NCBI RefSeq assembly: GCF_001544875.2
Contig: NZ_FCOA02000032.1
Location: 18,819 to 82,818 of the forward strand
Length of the DNA stretch: 64,000 nt
Source of the DNA: Caballeronia hypogeia
Lineage (GTDB): Bacteria > Pseudomonadota > Gammaproteobacteria > Burkholderiales > Burkholderiaceae
Direction: 5' to 3'
Shown here piece by piece: positions 41,302-49,837 of this stretch. The notes below the pieces were generated by a model that ran no database searches, was not told where the DNA came from, and was given only the letters and a program-made list of their open reading frames with translations. A program made the position numbers and the translations under genes. The first letter of the stretch is position 1. Every line of letters starts with the position of its first letter.

Positions 41302-43539
41302 ATGAAAATCAGGACTATCGCCGCCGCCACGCTGTGCGCATGCGCGCTGCTTTCGACATCGGGGCTCACCGCGTTCGCGCAGACGACGCCCGTCGCGGCC
41401 GAGCAGGCCAGCGCGGGCGATCCGCCCGGGCGCATCGCCCGCCTGAACTACATGGCGGGCACCGTCACGACGGAACCGGCAGGCGCGCCCGACTGGTCCT
41501 ACGCGCAGATCAACCGGCCGCTCACCACGGGCGACCAGCTCTGGAATGACGAAAACGCACGCTCCGAACTGCATATCGGCTCGACGGCGGTGCGGCTGGG
41601 TTCATCGACCGCCCTTTCCGTCCTCACGCTCGACGACACCACCGCACAACTGAAAGTCGCGCAAGGCACGCTGTCGACGCGCGTGCGCGAACTGCCGCCC
41701 GGCGCGCGCTACGAAATCGACACGCCCAACGCGGCGCTCGCGCTCACGACGCCGGGCGACGTGCGGGTGGACGTCACGCCCGATGGACGCGCGACGACGG
41801 TGACGGTGCGCAACGGCGGCGTCACGGTCTATGGCGACGGCGGCGCGGTGCAACTCGCCGGCGGCCAGCAGGCCACGTTCGAGGGCACGAGTCTGCAGCA
41901 GACGGCGGCGAACGCCGCGCCCGCGCCCGACGCCTTCGACCAATGGGCCGCGAGCCGCGACGCAGCCGAGGATCGCTCGATTTCGGCGCGCTACGTGTCG
42001 CGCGATATCCCGGGTTACCAGGATCTCGACGCCAACGGCACGTGGCGCAACGACCCGTCGTATGGCGCGGTCTGGGTGCCGAATTCGGTGTCGGCCGACT
42101 GGGCGCCGTATCGCCAGGGCCACTGGGCTTGGCAGGACCCGTGGGGCTGGACCTGGATCGACGACGCGCCGTGGGGCTTCGCGCCGTATCACTACGGCCG
42201 CTGGGCTTATGTCGGATCGCAATGGGCCTGGGTGCCCGGTCCGATGGCCGCGAGTGCGCCGCCCGCGTATTCGCCGGCGCTGGTCGCGTTCGTCGGCGAC
42301 GGCGGCAGCGGGGTCGACTGGAACGTCGCGCTGACGGTCGGCGGCATCGCGGCGGCGGGCGTCGCGTGGTTTCCGCTCGGACCCGGCGAAGCCTGGCATC
42401 CGCAGCGCGAGGGATGGAGCCCGCGCTACTACGAACGCGTCAATCGCAATGTCTATGTCGACCGTTCGACGCACATCAACACGACGTACATCAACTATCG
42501 CGCGCCTCGCGGGCTGACCGCCGCGCCCGCCAACGCGTTCGTGCGTGGCCAGCCGGTCGGGCATCAGCCTTATTCGGTCGATCCGTCGCACTGGCGCAAT
42601 CCGCGCTTCTTCGCGGGAGCGCCGGGCATCGCGCCGACGCGGGACAGCCTCGCGCCGGGGGCGCGCCGCGCGGATTATCGGCCGCCGCAGGGTGGCTTCG
42701 AGCGTGCGGTCGTCGCGACGCGTGCGCCGGTCGCCCCGCCGGCGTTTCACGACCGCTTCGCGCAGCCTGATCGCAACGAGCGCGGGGCGGGCAATGAGCA
42801 GGTGCATCTGGTGGCGACGCACGGGCCGGCCCGCAGCGTGATCTCGGGGCCGCCGCCTCAGTCGGGCGCACCGCAGCGGCCGGGCTTCGCCGCCGCGCCG
42901 GGCGGTTCGCAATCCGTGCAGCCGATGCAGCAGCACGGCAATGGCGTGCCACGGCCGCCGCAGATGGCGCAATTCGGCGGCGATCCGCACGCCTGGCACG
43001 GCGACGCATCGCATGAACATGCCGCGCCGAACGAGGCGCGCATGCCATCGCAGGCATTCCAGCCGGGCCGGCCTGCGCAGCAAGCTCAGGCGCCGACGGC
43101 GCAGCATCCGCATCAGCCGCCGATGGCGACGCAGCCGCAACCCGACCACGCCCCGCGCGCGGAACACGGCGCACCGAACAACATGTCGACGCAACCTGCG
43201 TTCGCGCAACACGCGCCGCCGCAGCAACATCAGGCGCAACCCGATGTGTATCGACAGGCACGCGTGGAGCAACCTCGCGCACCAATGCCCGCGCCGCAAT
43301 CGCAACCTCAACCGCGACCGCAACCCCATCACGAGATGCCTCAGCCACACCCGCAGCAGGAAGCGCAGCGGCCGCAATATCACCCCGAGCCGCCGCGCCA
43401 GCCGATGCATCAGGAAACTCGCCAGGCGCCGCCGCCGATGCAGCATCAGGAACCGCCGCATCAGCAGCCACAACCGCAGCAGGCTCAGCAGCCGCAGTCG
43501 CACGGCGGCGGCGGCAACAACGAGCATCATCGCGGTTGA
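41302..43539 (+). CDS. exported FecR and DUF6600 domain protein with Pro/Gln/His-rich tail
   Basis: The 745-residue protein has a signal peptide (about 1-27), a FecR-like beta domain (about 45-200) and a DUF6600 domain (about 225-420) recognisable from WVPNSVSADWAPYRQGHWAW, GWTWIDDAPWGFAPYHYGRW and the repeated WxP/WxY pattern. From about 480 to the end it is low-complexity with Pro, Gln, His and Ala (HQPPM, QPQ runs). The first two domains are beta-rich and may bind glycan or envelope material. Long tail looks disordered. Function unknown. It is followed by a strong terminator. Confidence 0.87.
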   Translation: MKIRTIAAATLCACALLSTSGLTAFAQTTPVAAEQASAGDPPGRIARLNYMAGTVTTEPAGAPDWSYAQINRPLTTGDQLWNDENARSELHIGSTAVRLGSSTALSVLTLDDTTAQLKVAQGTLSTRVRELPPGARYEIDTPNAALALTTPGDVRVDVTPDGRATTVTVRNGGVTVYGDGGAVQLAGGQQATFEGTSLQQTAANAAPAPDAFDQWAASRDAAEDRSISARYVSRDIPGYQDLDANGTWRNDPSYGAVWVPNSVSADWAPYRQGHWAWQDPWGWTWIDDAPWGFAPYHYGRWAYVGSQWAWVPGPMAASAPPAYSPALVAFVGDGGSGVDWNVALTVGGIAAAGVAWFPLGPGEAWHPQREGWSPRYYERVNRNVYVDRSTHINTTYINYRAPRGLTAAPANAFVRGQPVGHQPYSVDPSHWRNPRFFAGAPGIAPTRDSLAPGARRADYRPPQGGFERAVVATRAPVAPPAFHDRFAQPDRNERGAGNEQVHLVATHGPARSVISGPPPQSGAPQRPGFAAAPGGSQSVQPMQQHGNGVPRPPQMAQFGGDPHAWHGDASHEHAAPNEARMPSQAFQPGRPAQQAQAPTAQHPHQPPMATQPQPDHAPRAEHGAPNNMSTQPAFAQHAPPQQHQAQPDVYRQARVEQPRAPMPAPQSQPQPRPQPHHEMPQPHPQQEAQRPQYHPEPPRQPMHQETRQAPPPMQHQEPPHQQPQPQQAQQPQSHGGGGNNEHHRG

Positions 43540-43569
43540 GTCGACAAGCGATCCGCACGCGGTAAACGC

Positions 43570-43597
43570 AAAACGCGCGGCCGAAGCCGCGCGTTTT
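43570..43597. terminator. terminator between the FecR gene and thyA (bidirectional)
   Basis: AAAACGCGCGGC pairs perfectly with GCCGCGCGTTTT around CGAA, giving a 12-bp stem with A and T runs on both sides. It lies between convergent genes and can act in both directions. Confidence 0.9.
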
Positions 43598-43622
43598 CAC
43601 GTGTAAAGCTGCGCGCCCGCGC

Positions 43623-44594
43623 TCAGATAGCCATCGGCGCCGTCAGGGCTTCGTGGTGCTTGTACCCTTCGAGGGCGAAATCCTTCGGCTCGACCTTCTC
43701 CAGCCATTCCGGCTCGTAGCGCTTCGTCACCGCGTAATCCGGCACGCGATCCGAGATGATCAGCTGCGGCGACGGCAGCGGCTCGCGCTTGAGCTGCTCG
43801 TGCAGCATGTCGAGCTGATTCTCGTAGATGTGCGCATCGCCGATGAAGTACGTGAACCAGCGTGGCTTGTAGCCCGTCAGCCGGCCGACGAGATGCAGCA
43901 GCGCCGCGCCTTCGGCCAGATTGAACGGCGTGCCGAGCCCGACATCGTTGCTGCGGATGTAGAGACACAGCGAAATCTCGCGCGTCGTCACGTTCGGGAT
44001 GAACTGATAAAGCAAATGACACGCGGGCAGCGCAATTTCGTCGAGCTTGGCCGGATTCCACGCGTGGAACAGAATGCGCCGGTCGGTGGGACGCTCGATG
44101 ATCGTGTCGAGACACTGACGCAACTGGTCGATCGCCTTGTACAGCAACACCTGCTCACGTCCATTTTCGACGAAGCTCGTCACGACCTGATAGCCGTGGT
44201 CGTTCGCATCGGCGATCTGGTCGCCCGAGCAGGCGTCGATCAGCTTGTACGCGGGCCATTTGCGCCATTGCACGCCGTAGACATCGCCGAGATCGTCCGG
44301 ACCTTGCCGGTACGGGTTTTCGAGCCACTGCGGGTTCTCGTTCGCGTTCGCGTCCCAGACCTTGCAGCCGAGCGCGCGGAAGTCCGCCGCGCTCTTCGAC
44401 GCGCGCAGGAAACCCACCATCTCGCCGATCGCCGACTTGAACGCGAGCTTCTTGGTCGTCACGGCGGGGAAGCCTTGCTGCAAATCGAAACGCAGCATCG
44501 CGCCGGGAATGCTGATCGTGCGGATGCCCGTGCGGTTTTCCTGCCACGTGCCGGTATCGAGGATCGTCTGGACGAGCTCGAGATACTGTTTCAT
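43623..44594 (-). CDS. thyA: thymidylate synthase
   Basis: ThyA methylates dUMP using methylene-tetrahydrofolate. The 323-residue protein has the conserved N-terminus YLELVQTILDTG, the nucleophile Cys in LPACHLLYQF, the Asn of SNDVGLGTPFNLA (folate/dUMP contact), and HIYENQLDML. It is longer than the 264-residue E. coli enzyme, apparently because of an insertion between 90 and 150. Product dihydrofolate is recycled by FolA, encoded at 47091. Start at the ATG after GAACATCGAATG... the reading frame gives the family N-terminus. Confidence 0.95.
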   Translation of the reverse strand: MKQYLELVQTILDTGTWQENRTGIRTISIPGAMLRFDLQQGFPAVTTKKLAFKSAIGEMVGFLRASKSAADFRALGCKVWDANANENPQWLENPYRQGPDDLGDVYGVQWRKWPAYKLIDACSGDQIADANDHGYQVVTSFVENGREQVLLYKAIDQLRQCLDTIIERPTDRRILFHAWNPAKLDEIALPACHLLYQFIPNVTTREISLCLYIRSNDVGLGTPFNLAEGAALLHLVGRLTGYKPRWFTYFIGDAHIYENQLDMLHEQLKREPLPSPQLIISDRVPDYAVTKRYEPEWLEKVEPKDFALEGYKHHEALTAPMAI

Positions 44595-44693
44595 TCGATG
44601 TTCCTTGGGGGTATGCCGCGCGCCTTCGCGAACGGAAGACGTAAAGAAGTAATTTTACCAAGTGCCCGGTACCCGCGCTCTATTGCACGAGCA

Positions 44694-44723
44694 TGAAAAA
44701 AACGGGCGCTATCGAGCGCCCGT
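44694..44723 (-). terminator. terminator of the VpsR-type regulator gene
   Basis: ACGGGCGCT (44702-44710) and AGCGCCCGT (44715-44723) pair around ATCG. On the minus strand a run of seven T follows, so it ends the transcript of the gene at 44749. Confidence 0.9.
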
Positions 44724-44748
44724 CCGGTGGATTCCGAGGACTTCGCCG

Positions 44749-46128
44749 TCAGCCACGCGTCGCGTGCTCCGACGGCGCATCGACCTCGATGTGACGCATG
44801 CCGTGCGCCGACAGCAGCCGATACAGCGTCACGCGCGAAATGCCGAGTTCGTGCGCCGCATCGCCCAGCCGTCCGCGATGGCGCAACAGCGCGAGTTCGA
44901 TCGCCTGCCGCTCGGCCGCCTCGCGCGCCTGCGCGAGCGACACCGGCGCCACTTCGACGTACTCGCCGAGTTCGAGATCGCGCGCCGTGATCTGACGCCC
45001 TTCAGACATGACAATCGCGCGCCGCACGCGGTTGATGAGCTCTCGCACGTTGCCCGGCCAGCCATAGTTGTGAATCGCCGCGATCGCGTCCGGCGAGAAA
45101 CCGCGCAGACGGCGGCTCGCGTCCTTCTTGAAGCGATCGAGCATGTGCTTGGCCAGCAGCTCGATGTCCTTGCCGCGCGCGCGCAGCGGCGGCTCGTCGA
45201 TCTGCAGCACGCACAGACGGTGATACAGATCGGCGCGAAAACGCCCTTCGATCATCGCGGTCTGCATGTCGACGTGGGTTGCCGAAATGATGCGCACGTC
45301 CACCGGCGTCGAGCCGTGACCGCCCAGACGCTCGACCTTCCGCTCCTGCAGGAAGCGCAACAGGCTCGCCTGGCTCTCCAGCGGCAGGTCGCCGATTTCG
45401 TCGAGGAACAGCGTGCCGCCGTTGGCCGCTTCCACACGGCCGATCTTGCGCTGATTCGCACCCGTAAATGCGCCGCGCTCGTAGCCGAAGAGCTCCGATT
45501 GCAGCAGATGCGCGGGAATCGCGCCGCAGTTGATCGCGACGAACGGCTGATCGCGGCGCGCCGAGCGCTCGTGGATCGCGACCGCGGTGAGTTCCTTGCC
45601 GGTGCCCGATTCGCCCGAAATGAACACGGGCGCGTCGGTCATCGCGACCTTGCGGATGGAGCGGAACAGCGCGAGCATCGCGTCGCAGGAACCGACCATC
45701 TCGCCTTCGGCGCGGCCTTCGCTGCGCGCGTCGTTCGACGCCGCGTCGTGCAGCGCGACCATGCCGTACGCATGCCCGACGGAATCAACGATGCGGTCGT
45801 TCGACGTCGGCAGCGTCACGTAATCGAAACAATAGTCGCGAATGAGCCGCCGCACGGCGGCGTCTTCCAGTTGTCCAGCCACGGTGGCCGCGACCCAGCC
45901 CACGTTGGTCATCGTCAGCGACGATTCGAACGCCGCCAGTTCATGCGATTCGAAATGACTCGACAAATCCAGCAGCCCGCCCGTTGCCACGTCGCTGCGC
46001 AAAGCCTTGCGCGTGTCGCGCGCGCTCGCGACGATTTCGATATGCCACCCGCGCTCCTCGAATCGCGCGCACAGCGTCTCGCTTGGATCGCGAGTCACAT
46101 AGATGAGTTGCCGCCGAGCGACGTCCAT
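44749..46128 (-). CDS. VpsR-family sigma-54-dependent transcriptional activator
   Basis: The 459-residue protein has an N-terminal VpsR-like receiver-type domain (about 8-125, without a clear phospho-acceptor Asp triad), a complete AAA+ core with Walker A GESGTGKE (172-179), the sigma-54 contact loop GAFTGA (219-224), Walker B FLDEIGDL, and a Fis-type HTH at the C-terminus (LGDAAHELGISRVTLYRLL). The GAFTGA loop means it can open sigma-54 promoters; one lies 490 bases upstream on the other strand. VpsR relatives control exopolysaccharide and biofilm, often through c-di-GMP; this use here is inferred. Confidence 0.92.
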   Translation of the reverse strand: MDVARRQLIYVTRDPSETLCARFEERGWHIEIVASARDTRKALRSDVATGGLLDLSSHFESHELAAFESSLTMTNVGWVAATVAGQLEDAAVRRLIRDYCFDYVTLPTSNDRIVDSVGHAYGMVALHDAASNDARSEGRAEGEMVGSCDAMLALFRSIRKVAMTDAPVFISGESGTGKELTAVAIHERSARRDQPFVAINCGAIPAHLLQSELFGYERGAFTGANQRKIGRVEAANGGTLFLDEIGDLPLESQASLLRFLQERKVERLGGHGSTPVDVRIISATHVDMQTAMIEGRFRADLYHRLCVLQIDEPPLRARGKDIELLAKHMLDRFKKDASRRLRGFSPDAIAAIHNYGWPGNVRELINRVRRAIVMSEGRQITARDLELGEYVEVAPVSLAQAREAAERQAIELALLRHRGRLGDAAHELGISRVTLYRLLSAHGMRHIEVDAPSEHATRG

Positions 46129-46143
46129 TATTCAGATCCTTGG

Positions 46144-46159
46144 TTCAACGTTCGTTGAA
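46144..46159. repeat. perfect 7-2-7 inverted repeat upstream of the activator gene
   Basis: TTCAACG-TT-CGTTGAA lies 16 bases before the start of the VpsR-type gene. It could be an autoregulatory operator or an mRNA hairpin limiting translation. Confidence 0.55.
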
Positions 46160-46407
46160 AAGGTCACGTAGTTCAGGCTCGCGCTACATCGCAGACTTCG
46201 TTGCCCTCGCTCGTTTGCCGCCGCATTCTTCAGTGCGCTCGACAGAGGGACTTGCAATTCGATACGTTGCCCCCGGGACACGGCGCGTTACACCTTGCAC
46301 CCTTCCACGAAACCCTTTATGTCTGATTCTGTGCTGTTTTTGAGAGACTACTATAACCCAGAAACCCCGGAAACAAATATCGTCGCCAGCGCCAGATAAG
46401 CCACAAA

Positions 46408-46419
46408 TCCCTGATGGGA
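46408..46419. promoter_or_regulatory. inverted repeat, candidate upstream activating site 2
   Basis: TCCC-TGAT-GGGA is a 4-4-4 inverted repeat sharing the CCCTG start with the repeat at 46524. It lies about 200 bases before the sigma-54 promoter, in the range used by enhancer-binding proteins. A short repeat; chance occurrence is possible. Confidence 0.35.
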
Positions 46420-46523
46420 CGGGCCTGGCAAGAATTTCTCACGGGTTTATTAAAAACTTTGCGCACAATTTAATAAGACAAAATCTTATACCGCTTTCGC
46501 AAGAAGTTCATGTTTTTCTGCTC

Positions 46524-46536
46524 CCCTGTATCAGGG
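46524..46536. promoter_or_regulatory. inverted repeat, candidate upstream activating site 1
   Basis: CCCTG-TAT-CAGGG is a perfect 5-3-5 inverted repeat about 85 bases upstream of the sigma-54 -24 element, a typical enhancer position for sigma-54 activators. Confidence 0.45.
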
Positions 46537-46618
46537 ATGAAACGTTTTCCCTCACTTCGCACCGATGACTTTCCGCTCGATTTTCGCCGACCCTTGCCCC
46601 GTAAGAGATCCGGACGGA

Positions 46619-46633
46619 TGGCACGTAATTCGC
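46619..46633 (+). promoter_or_regulatory. sigma-54 (RpoN) promoter
   Basis: TGGCACGTAATTCGC has the invariant GG (46620-46621) and GC (46632-46633) with exactly 10 bases between them, and the -24 half TGGCACG is full consensus. The -12 half is TCGC instead of TTGC. Predicted start near 46645, reading toward the small ORF at 46797. Confidence 0.7.
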
Positions 46634-46796
46634 TAACTTTGACTGGTGCCGGAAGGTAAGAAATACCGTCAATAGAACGTGCGTTCGTATTTCATCCTTA
46701 ATTCACACAATTCATAATCGTTCATACCGGCCGGACGATTACTTTATTTCCGGATGTTTCAACGCCGGGAATAGTTACTTGGATATTGTCGTCAAG

Positions 46797-46997
46797 ATGG
46801 CTCTCGATAGTTCATTAAGGCGCGGGGAAACGTCAGAGGTGCAACAACGCGGCGAGGACGCGGATGAATTCATCTGGACACGTCCGCCGACGAACCGGGG
46901 AACGGGTTCCGGGGTCACCGTGACGCTATGGGACGAAGTCGCGCCCGCCAGGCCGCTCACGCTGCCTACGCTCACCGACGACCCGTCGGAGGAGTGA
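46797..46997 (+). CDS. small unknown ORF downstream of a sigma-54 promoter
   Basis: I do not recognise this 66-residue protein. It is hydrophilic, starts MALDSSLRRGETSEVQQRG and ends in an acidic DDPSEE, with no signal peptide or membrane helix. A TTG at 46779 would add six residues and has a weak ribosome site (GGGA). The reason to report it is context: it is the first ORF after a sigma-54 promoter and is divergent from a sigma-54 activator, across a region of candidate activator sites. Translation itself is unproven; the transcript could act as RNA. Confidence 0.45.
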   Translation: MALDSSLRRGETSEVQQRGEDADEFIWTRPPTNRGTGSGVTVTLWDEVAPARPLTLPTLTDDPSEE

Positions 46998-47090
46998 GGC
47001 GCCGCGCGCTCGGCCGGGCCGGAGGTGTCGGTTAGAATCGAGGCCCCTGCGGGCGCTCGCCTGGCGCCCGCTCGCATCGACCCTTTCCAC

Positions 47091-47588
47091 ATGACGACGC
47101 TCACCCTGATCGTCGCCCGCGCGCGCAATGGCGTGATCGGACGCGATAACCAACTGCCCTGGCGCCTGCCCGAGGACCTCGCCTTCTTCAAGCGGACAAC
47201 GATGGGCGCGCCCATCATCATGGGCCGCAAGACGCACGAATCGATCGGCCGGCCGCTGCCGGGACGACGCAATATCGTCGTGTCGCGCGACGGCGCGCGG
47301 CGTTACGAGGGCTGCGACGTCGTCACGAGCCTCGAAGCGGCGCTCGCGCTGGAGCCGGCCGGGGAAGCGTTTCTGATCGGTGGCGCGCAGTTGTATCAGG
47401 ACGCCATCGCGTGTGCGGACAAGATGATCGTCACTGAAATCGACGCCGACTTCGACGGCGACACGCGCTTTCCCGCCCCCAATCCCGAGTTGTGGCGCGA
47501 AGTGTCGCGCGAGACGCATCGGGCGGCGGCGCCGAACGAATTCCAGTTCGCGTTCGTGACCTACGAGCGCATCGCCGCCGCGGAATGA
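47091..47588 (+). CDS. folA: dihydrofolate reductase
   Basis: FolA reduces dihydrofolate to tetrahydrofolate using NADPH. The 165-residue protein shows the substrate region NGVIGRDNQLPWRLPEDLAFFKRTTMG, NADPH-binding IIMGRKTHESIGRPLPGRRNIVVSR and FLIGGAQLYQDAI. The catalytic acidic residue is the Glu of LPEDL. Start ATG at 47091 fits the family; the upstream frame does not. Thymidylate synthase at 43623 uses the same folate pool. It ends 49 bases before the pmbA stop on the other strand. Confidence 0.95.
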   Translation: MTTLTLIVARARNGVIGRDNQLPWRLPEDLAFFKRTTMGAPIIMGRKTHESIGRPLPGRRNIVVSRDGARRYEGCDVVTSLEAALALEPAGEAFLIGGAQLYQDAIACADKMIVTEIDADFDGDTRFPAPNPELWREVSRETHRAAAPNEFQFAFVTYERIAAAE

Positions 47589-47616
47589 AAAAGGCCCCGG
47601 ACGCTGCCGGGGCCTT
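47588..47616 (-). terminator. terminator of pmbA (also between convergent folA and pmbA)
   Basis: AAGGCCCCGG (47591-47600) pairs with CCGGGGCCTT (47607-47616) around a 6-nt loop; on the minus strand it is followed by a T run. It overlaps the folA stop and is about 20 bases after the pmbA stop. Confidence 0.85.
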
Positions 47617-47636
47617 CGACTTTCAACCGGTCCGGG

Positions 47637-49007
47637 TTACTGTCCCGCGACCGTCATCCGCTCGATCAGCACCGAGCCGATTTCCTTCGTGCCGCGCACG
47701 ACGGTATCGGCGCCGATCGCCTCGATATGGCGGAACATCTCCTGCAGCGTGCTCGCCACGGTGATTTCCTCCACCGCGTGCACGATCTTGCCGTTCTCGA
47801 CCCAAAAGCCCGACGCACCGCGCGAATAGTCGCCCGTCACGTAATTCACGCCCTGCCCCATCAGTTCGGTGAGGAGCAGGCCGGTGTCGAGCTTCTTCAG
47901 CATGGCTTCGAAGTCGTCCCCGGGCTTCGTGTGCGAGCTCTTCATCGTCAGATTGTGCGAGCCGCCCGCGTTGCCGGTCGTCTTCATGCCGAGCTTGCGC
48001 GCCGAATACGTCGACAGGAAATAGCCCTGCACGACGCCGTCCTCGACCACGTTGCGCCGCTGCGTGCGCACGCCTTCCTCGTCGAACGGCGCGCTGCCCA
48101 TGCCGCCCTTCACGTGCGGGTCCTCGACGATCTGGACATGCGGCGCGAACACCGGCTTGCCAAGACTGTCGACGAGGAACGTGGTCTTGCGATACAGCGC
48201 GCCGCCGCTCACCGCCTGCACGAACGCGCCGAGAATGCCCGCCGCGAGCGGCGCCTCGAACAGCACGCGGCACTTGCGGGTGTCCAGGCTCTTCGCGCCG
48301 AGACGCGCCAGGGCGCGTTCGGCGGCGTACCGGCCGACCGCCTCGGGCGCAGCGAGACTGACCGCGTCGCGCTTCGAGGTGTACCAGTCGTCGCGCTGCA
48401 TGTCGCGCCCCGCCGCCGCGATCGGCGCGCACGCGATGTAGTGGCGCGAGTACGGATAGCCCGCCATGAAACCGCGCGAGGTGGCCAGCACGAACTGCGA
48501 ATGCTGCGCGGAGACACTCGCGCCTTCCGAGTTGGTGACGCGCTTGTCGACGGCGAACGCGGCCGCCTCGGCGCGGCGTGCGATCTCGGCGGCTTCTTCA
48601 GCGTCGATGTCCCAGGGGTGATAGAGATCGAGGTCCTGCGGCGCCTTTTCCAGCAGGTCTTCTTCGGCGAGACCAGCCGCACTGTCTTCGGCCGTGAAGC
48701 GCGCGATGTTGTACGCCGCCGCGACCGTGTCGCGCAGCGCGTCGCGCGTGAAGTCGGCGGTGCTCGCGTTGCCGCGCTTCTTGCCGATGAACACGGTCAC
48801 GCCGACCATCTTGTCGCGATTATGCTCGATGGTCTCGACTTCGCCGCGCCGCACGCTCACCGACAGGCCATCGCCTTCGGAGATCTCGGTGGCGGCATCG
48901 CTCGCGCCGAGTTCCTTCGCGTAGCGCAGGATGTCGGAGGCGATCTCCTTCAGCTCGTCCTGCGTATGCGGGAAGTAGCGTTGCTTGACGTCCATGTCTG
49001 CTGCCAT
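47637..49007 (-). CDS. pmbA: metalloprotease PmbA (TldE)
   Basis: PmbA/TldE forms with TldD a zinc protease that processes small peptides such as microcins and degrades CcdA. The 456-residue protein has the TldD/PmbA fold: EISEGDGLSVSVRRGEVETIEHNRDKMVGVTVFIGKKRG at the N-terminus (sugar-like beta domain) and the C-terminal half with MKTTGNAGGSHNLTMKSSHTKPGDDFEAML and GVNYVTGDYSRGASGFWVENGKI. TldD is not in the window. ATG at 49007 follows AAAGG; frame upstream is not family-like. Confidence 0.93.
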   Translation of the reverse strand: MAADMDVKQRYFPHTQDELKEIASDILRYAKELGASDAATEISEGDGLSVSVRRGEVETIEHNRDKMVGVTVFIGKKRGNASTADFTRDALRDTVAAAYNIARFTAEDSAAGLAEEDLLEKAPQDLDLYHPWDIDAEEAAEIARRAEAAAFAVDKRVTNSEGASVSAQHSQFVLATSRGFMAGYPYSRHYIACAPIAAAGRDMQRDDWYTSKRDAVSLAAPEAVGRYAAERALARLGAKSLDTRKCRVLFEAPLAAGILGAFVQAVSGGALYRKTTFLVDSLGKPVFAPHVQIVEDPHVKGGMGSAPFDEEGVRTQRRNVVEDGVVQGYFLSTYSARKLGMKTTGNAGGSHNLTMKSSHTKPGDDFEAMLKKLDTGLLLTELMGQGVNYVTGDYSRGASGFWVENGKIVHAVEEITVASTLQEMFRHIEAIGADTVVRGTKEIGSVLIERMTVAGQ

Positions 49008-49219
49008 TTGTGGTTGCCTTTGGAGGTCGGGCGTGGTGCGCCCGCGCATGTCGTGGTTGCTTCGGAATTTCCCGTGCGCCGCGTGCGTGAGCGCGCCCGA
49101 CAGCGGGATCAACATATCACGCGATCATAGCAAGGACCGCGTGCATTCACCCGCCAAGCTTTGTCGCAGCGTTGGACTCGAGGGCCGGTTCCGGCGCGCC
49201 TGCAAGCTACAATGTCGGG

Positions 49220-49837
49220 ATGAACCGTAAAACCCGCATTCAACCGATCGATGCCCACCGCGACGACGCGCGCGAGGCCGACGATCATGGCTACGACCGG
49301 CCAAGCAAATCCCAGCTGAAGCGCGAAATGCACGCGCTGCAGGAACTGGGCGAAGCGCTCATCGCGCTGCCGAAAGACGCGCTCAAACGCATGCCGATGC
49401 CCGAGGATCTGGGCGACGCCGTGCGCGAGGCGCGCCGCATCACCGATCACGAGGGCAAGCGCCGTCAGCTGCAATACGTCGGCAAGCTCATGCGCTCGCT
49501 GCGCGAGGAGGAAGTGGCGGCCCTGCGCACGGCGCTCGACACGCATCGCGGTGTGAACAAGAGCGAAACGGCGCGCCTGCACTGGATCGAGCGCACGCGC
49601 GAACAATTGCTCGCCAGCGACGCCGCGCTCACCGAATTCATCCGCGAACATCCGGGCGTCGATCCGCAGGAAGGCCGCACGCTGATCCGCAACGCGCGCA
49701 AGGAACGCGAGCAGCAGAAGCCGCCGCGTTATTACCGCGAGCTGTTCCAGTGGATCAAGAACGCTGCCGGCGTGACCGACGAAGACGAAGACATCGAAGA
49801 ATCCGACGAGGACGCGCGCGATGACGACGAAGCGTAA
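49220..49837 (+). CDS. darP: ribosome biogenesis factor DarP (YjgA, DUF615)
   Basis: DarP (YjgA) associates with late 50S precursors. The 205-residue helical protein has the DUF615 features SKSQLKREMHALQELGEALI near 33-52 and LMRSLREEEVAALRTALD, a basic middle (RTLIRNARKEREQQKPPRYYRELFQWIK) and a strongly acidic C-terminus. The start ATG at 49220 is chosen because earlier codons match no family member. It overlaps mogA by 17 bases, so the two are coupled. It is divergent from pmbA across a 212-base gap. Confidence 0.9.
   Translation: MNRKTRIQPIDAHRDDAREADDHGYDRPSKSQLKREMHALQELGEALIALPKDALKRMPMPEDLGDAVREARRITDHEGKRRQLQYVGKLMRSLREEEVAALRTALDTHRGVNKSETARLHWIERTREQLLASDAALTEFIREHPGVDPQEGRTLIRNARKEREQQKPPRYYRELFQWIKNAAGVTDEDEDIEESDEDARDDDEA

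Larger units (their letters stand above)
46129..46796. other. long regulatory intergenic region between sigma-54 activator and small ORF
   Basis: A 668-base non-coding gap, clearly lower in GC than flanking DNA. It holds, from left to right, a palindrome next to the activator start (46144-46159), two CCCTG-type inverted repeats (46408-46419 and 46524-46536), and a plus-strand sigma-54 promoter (46619-46633). The downstream leader of about 150 bases has no other obvious structure. I see no transposon or tRNA. Confidence 0.55.

Noticed and set aside
40656..41435. Long upstream extension of the Cys-repeat gene frame
   Set aside because: The signal peptide begins at the ATG at 41000; the extension has no family-like sequence and covers the probable promoter.
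41602..43530. A 642-codon minus-strand frame opposite the FecR/DUF6600 gene
   Set aside because: Arg/Leu/His-rich shadow of the Pro/Gln/His coding tail, without protein family likeness.
46430..46445. A second TGGCA element (TGGCAAGAATTTCTC) as a sigma-54 promoter
   Set aside because: The distance is right, but the -12 half is TC in place of the invariant GC.
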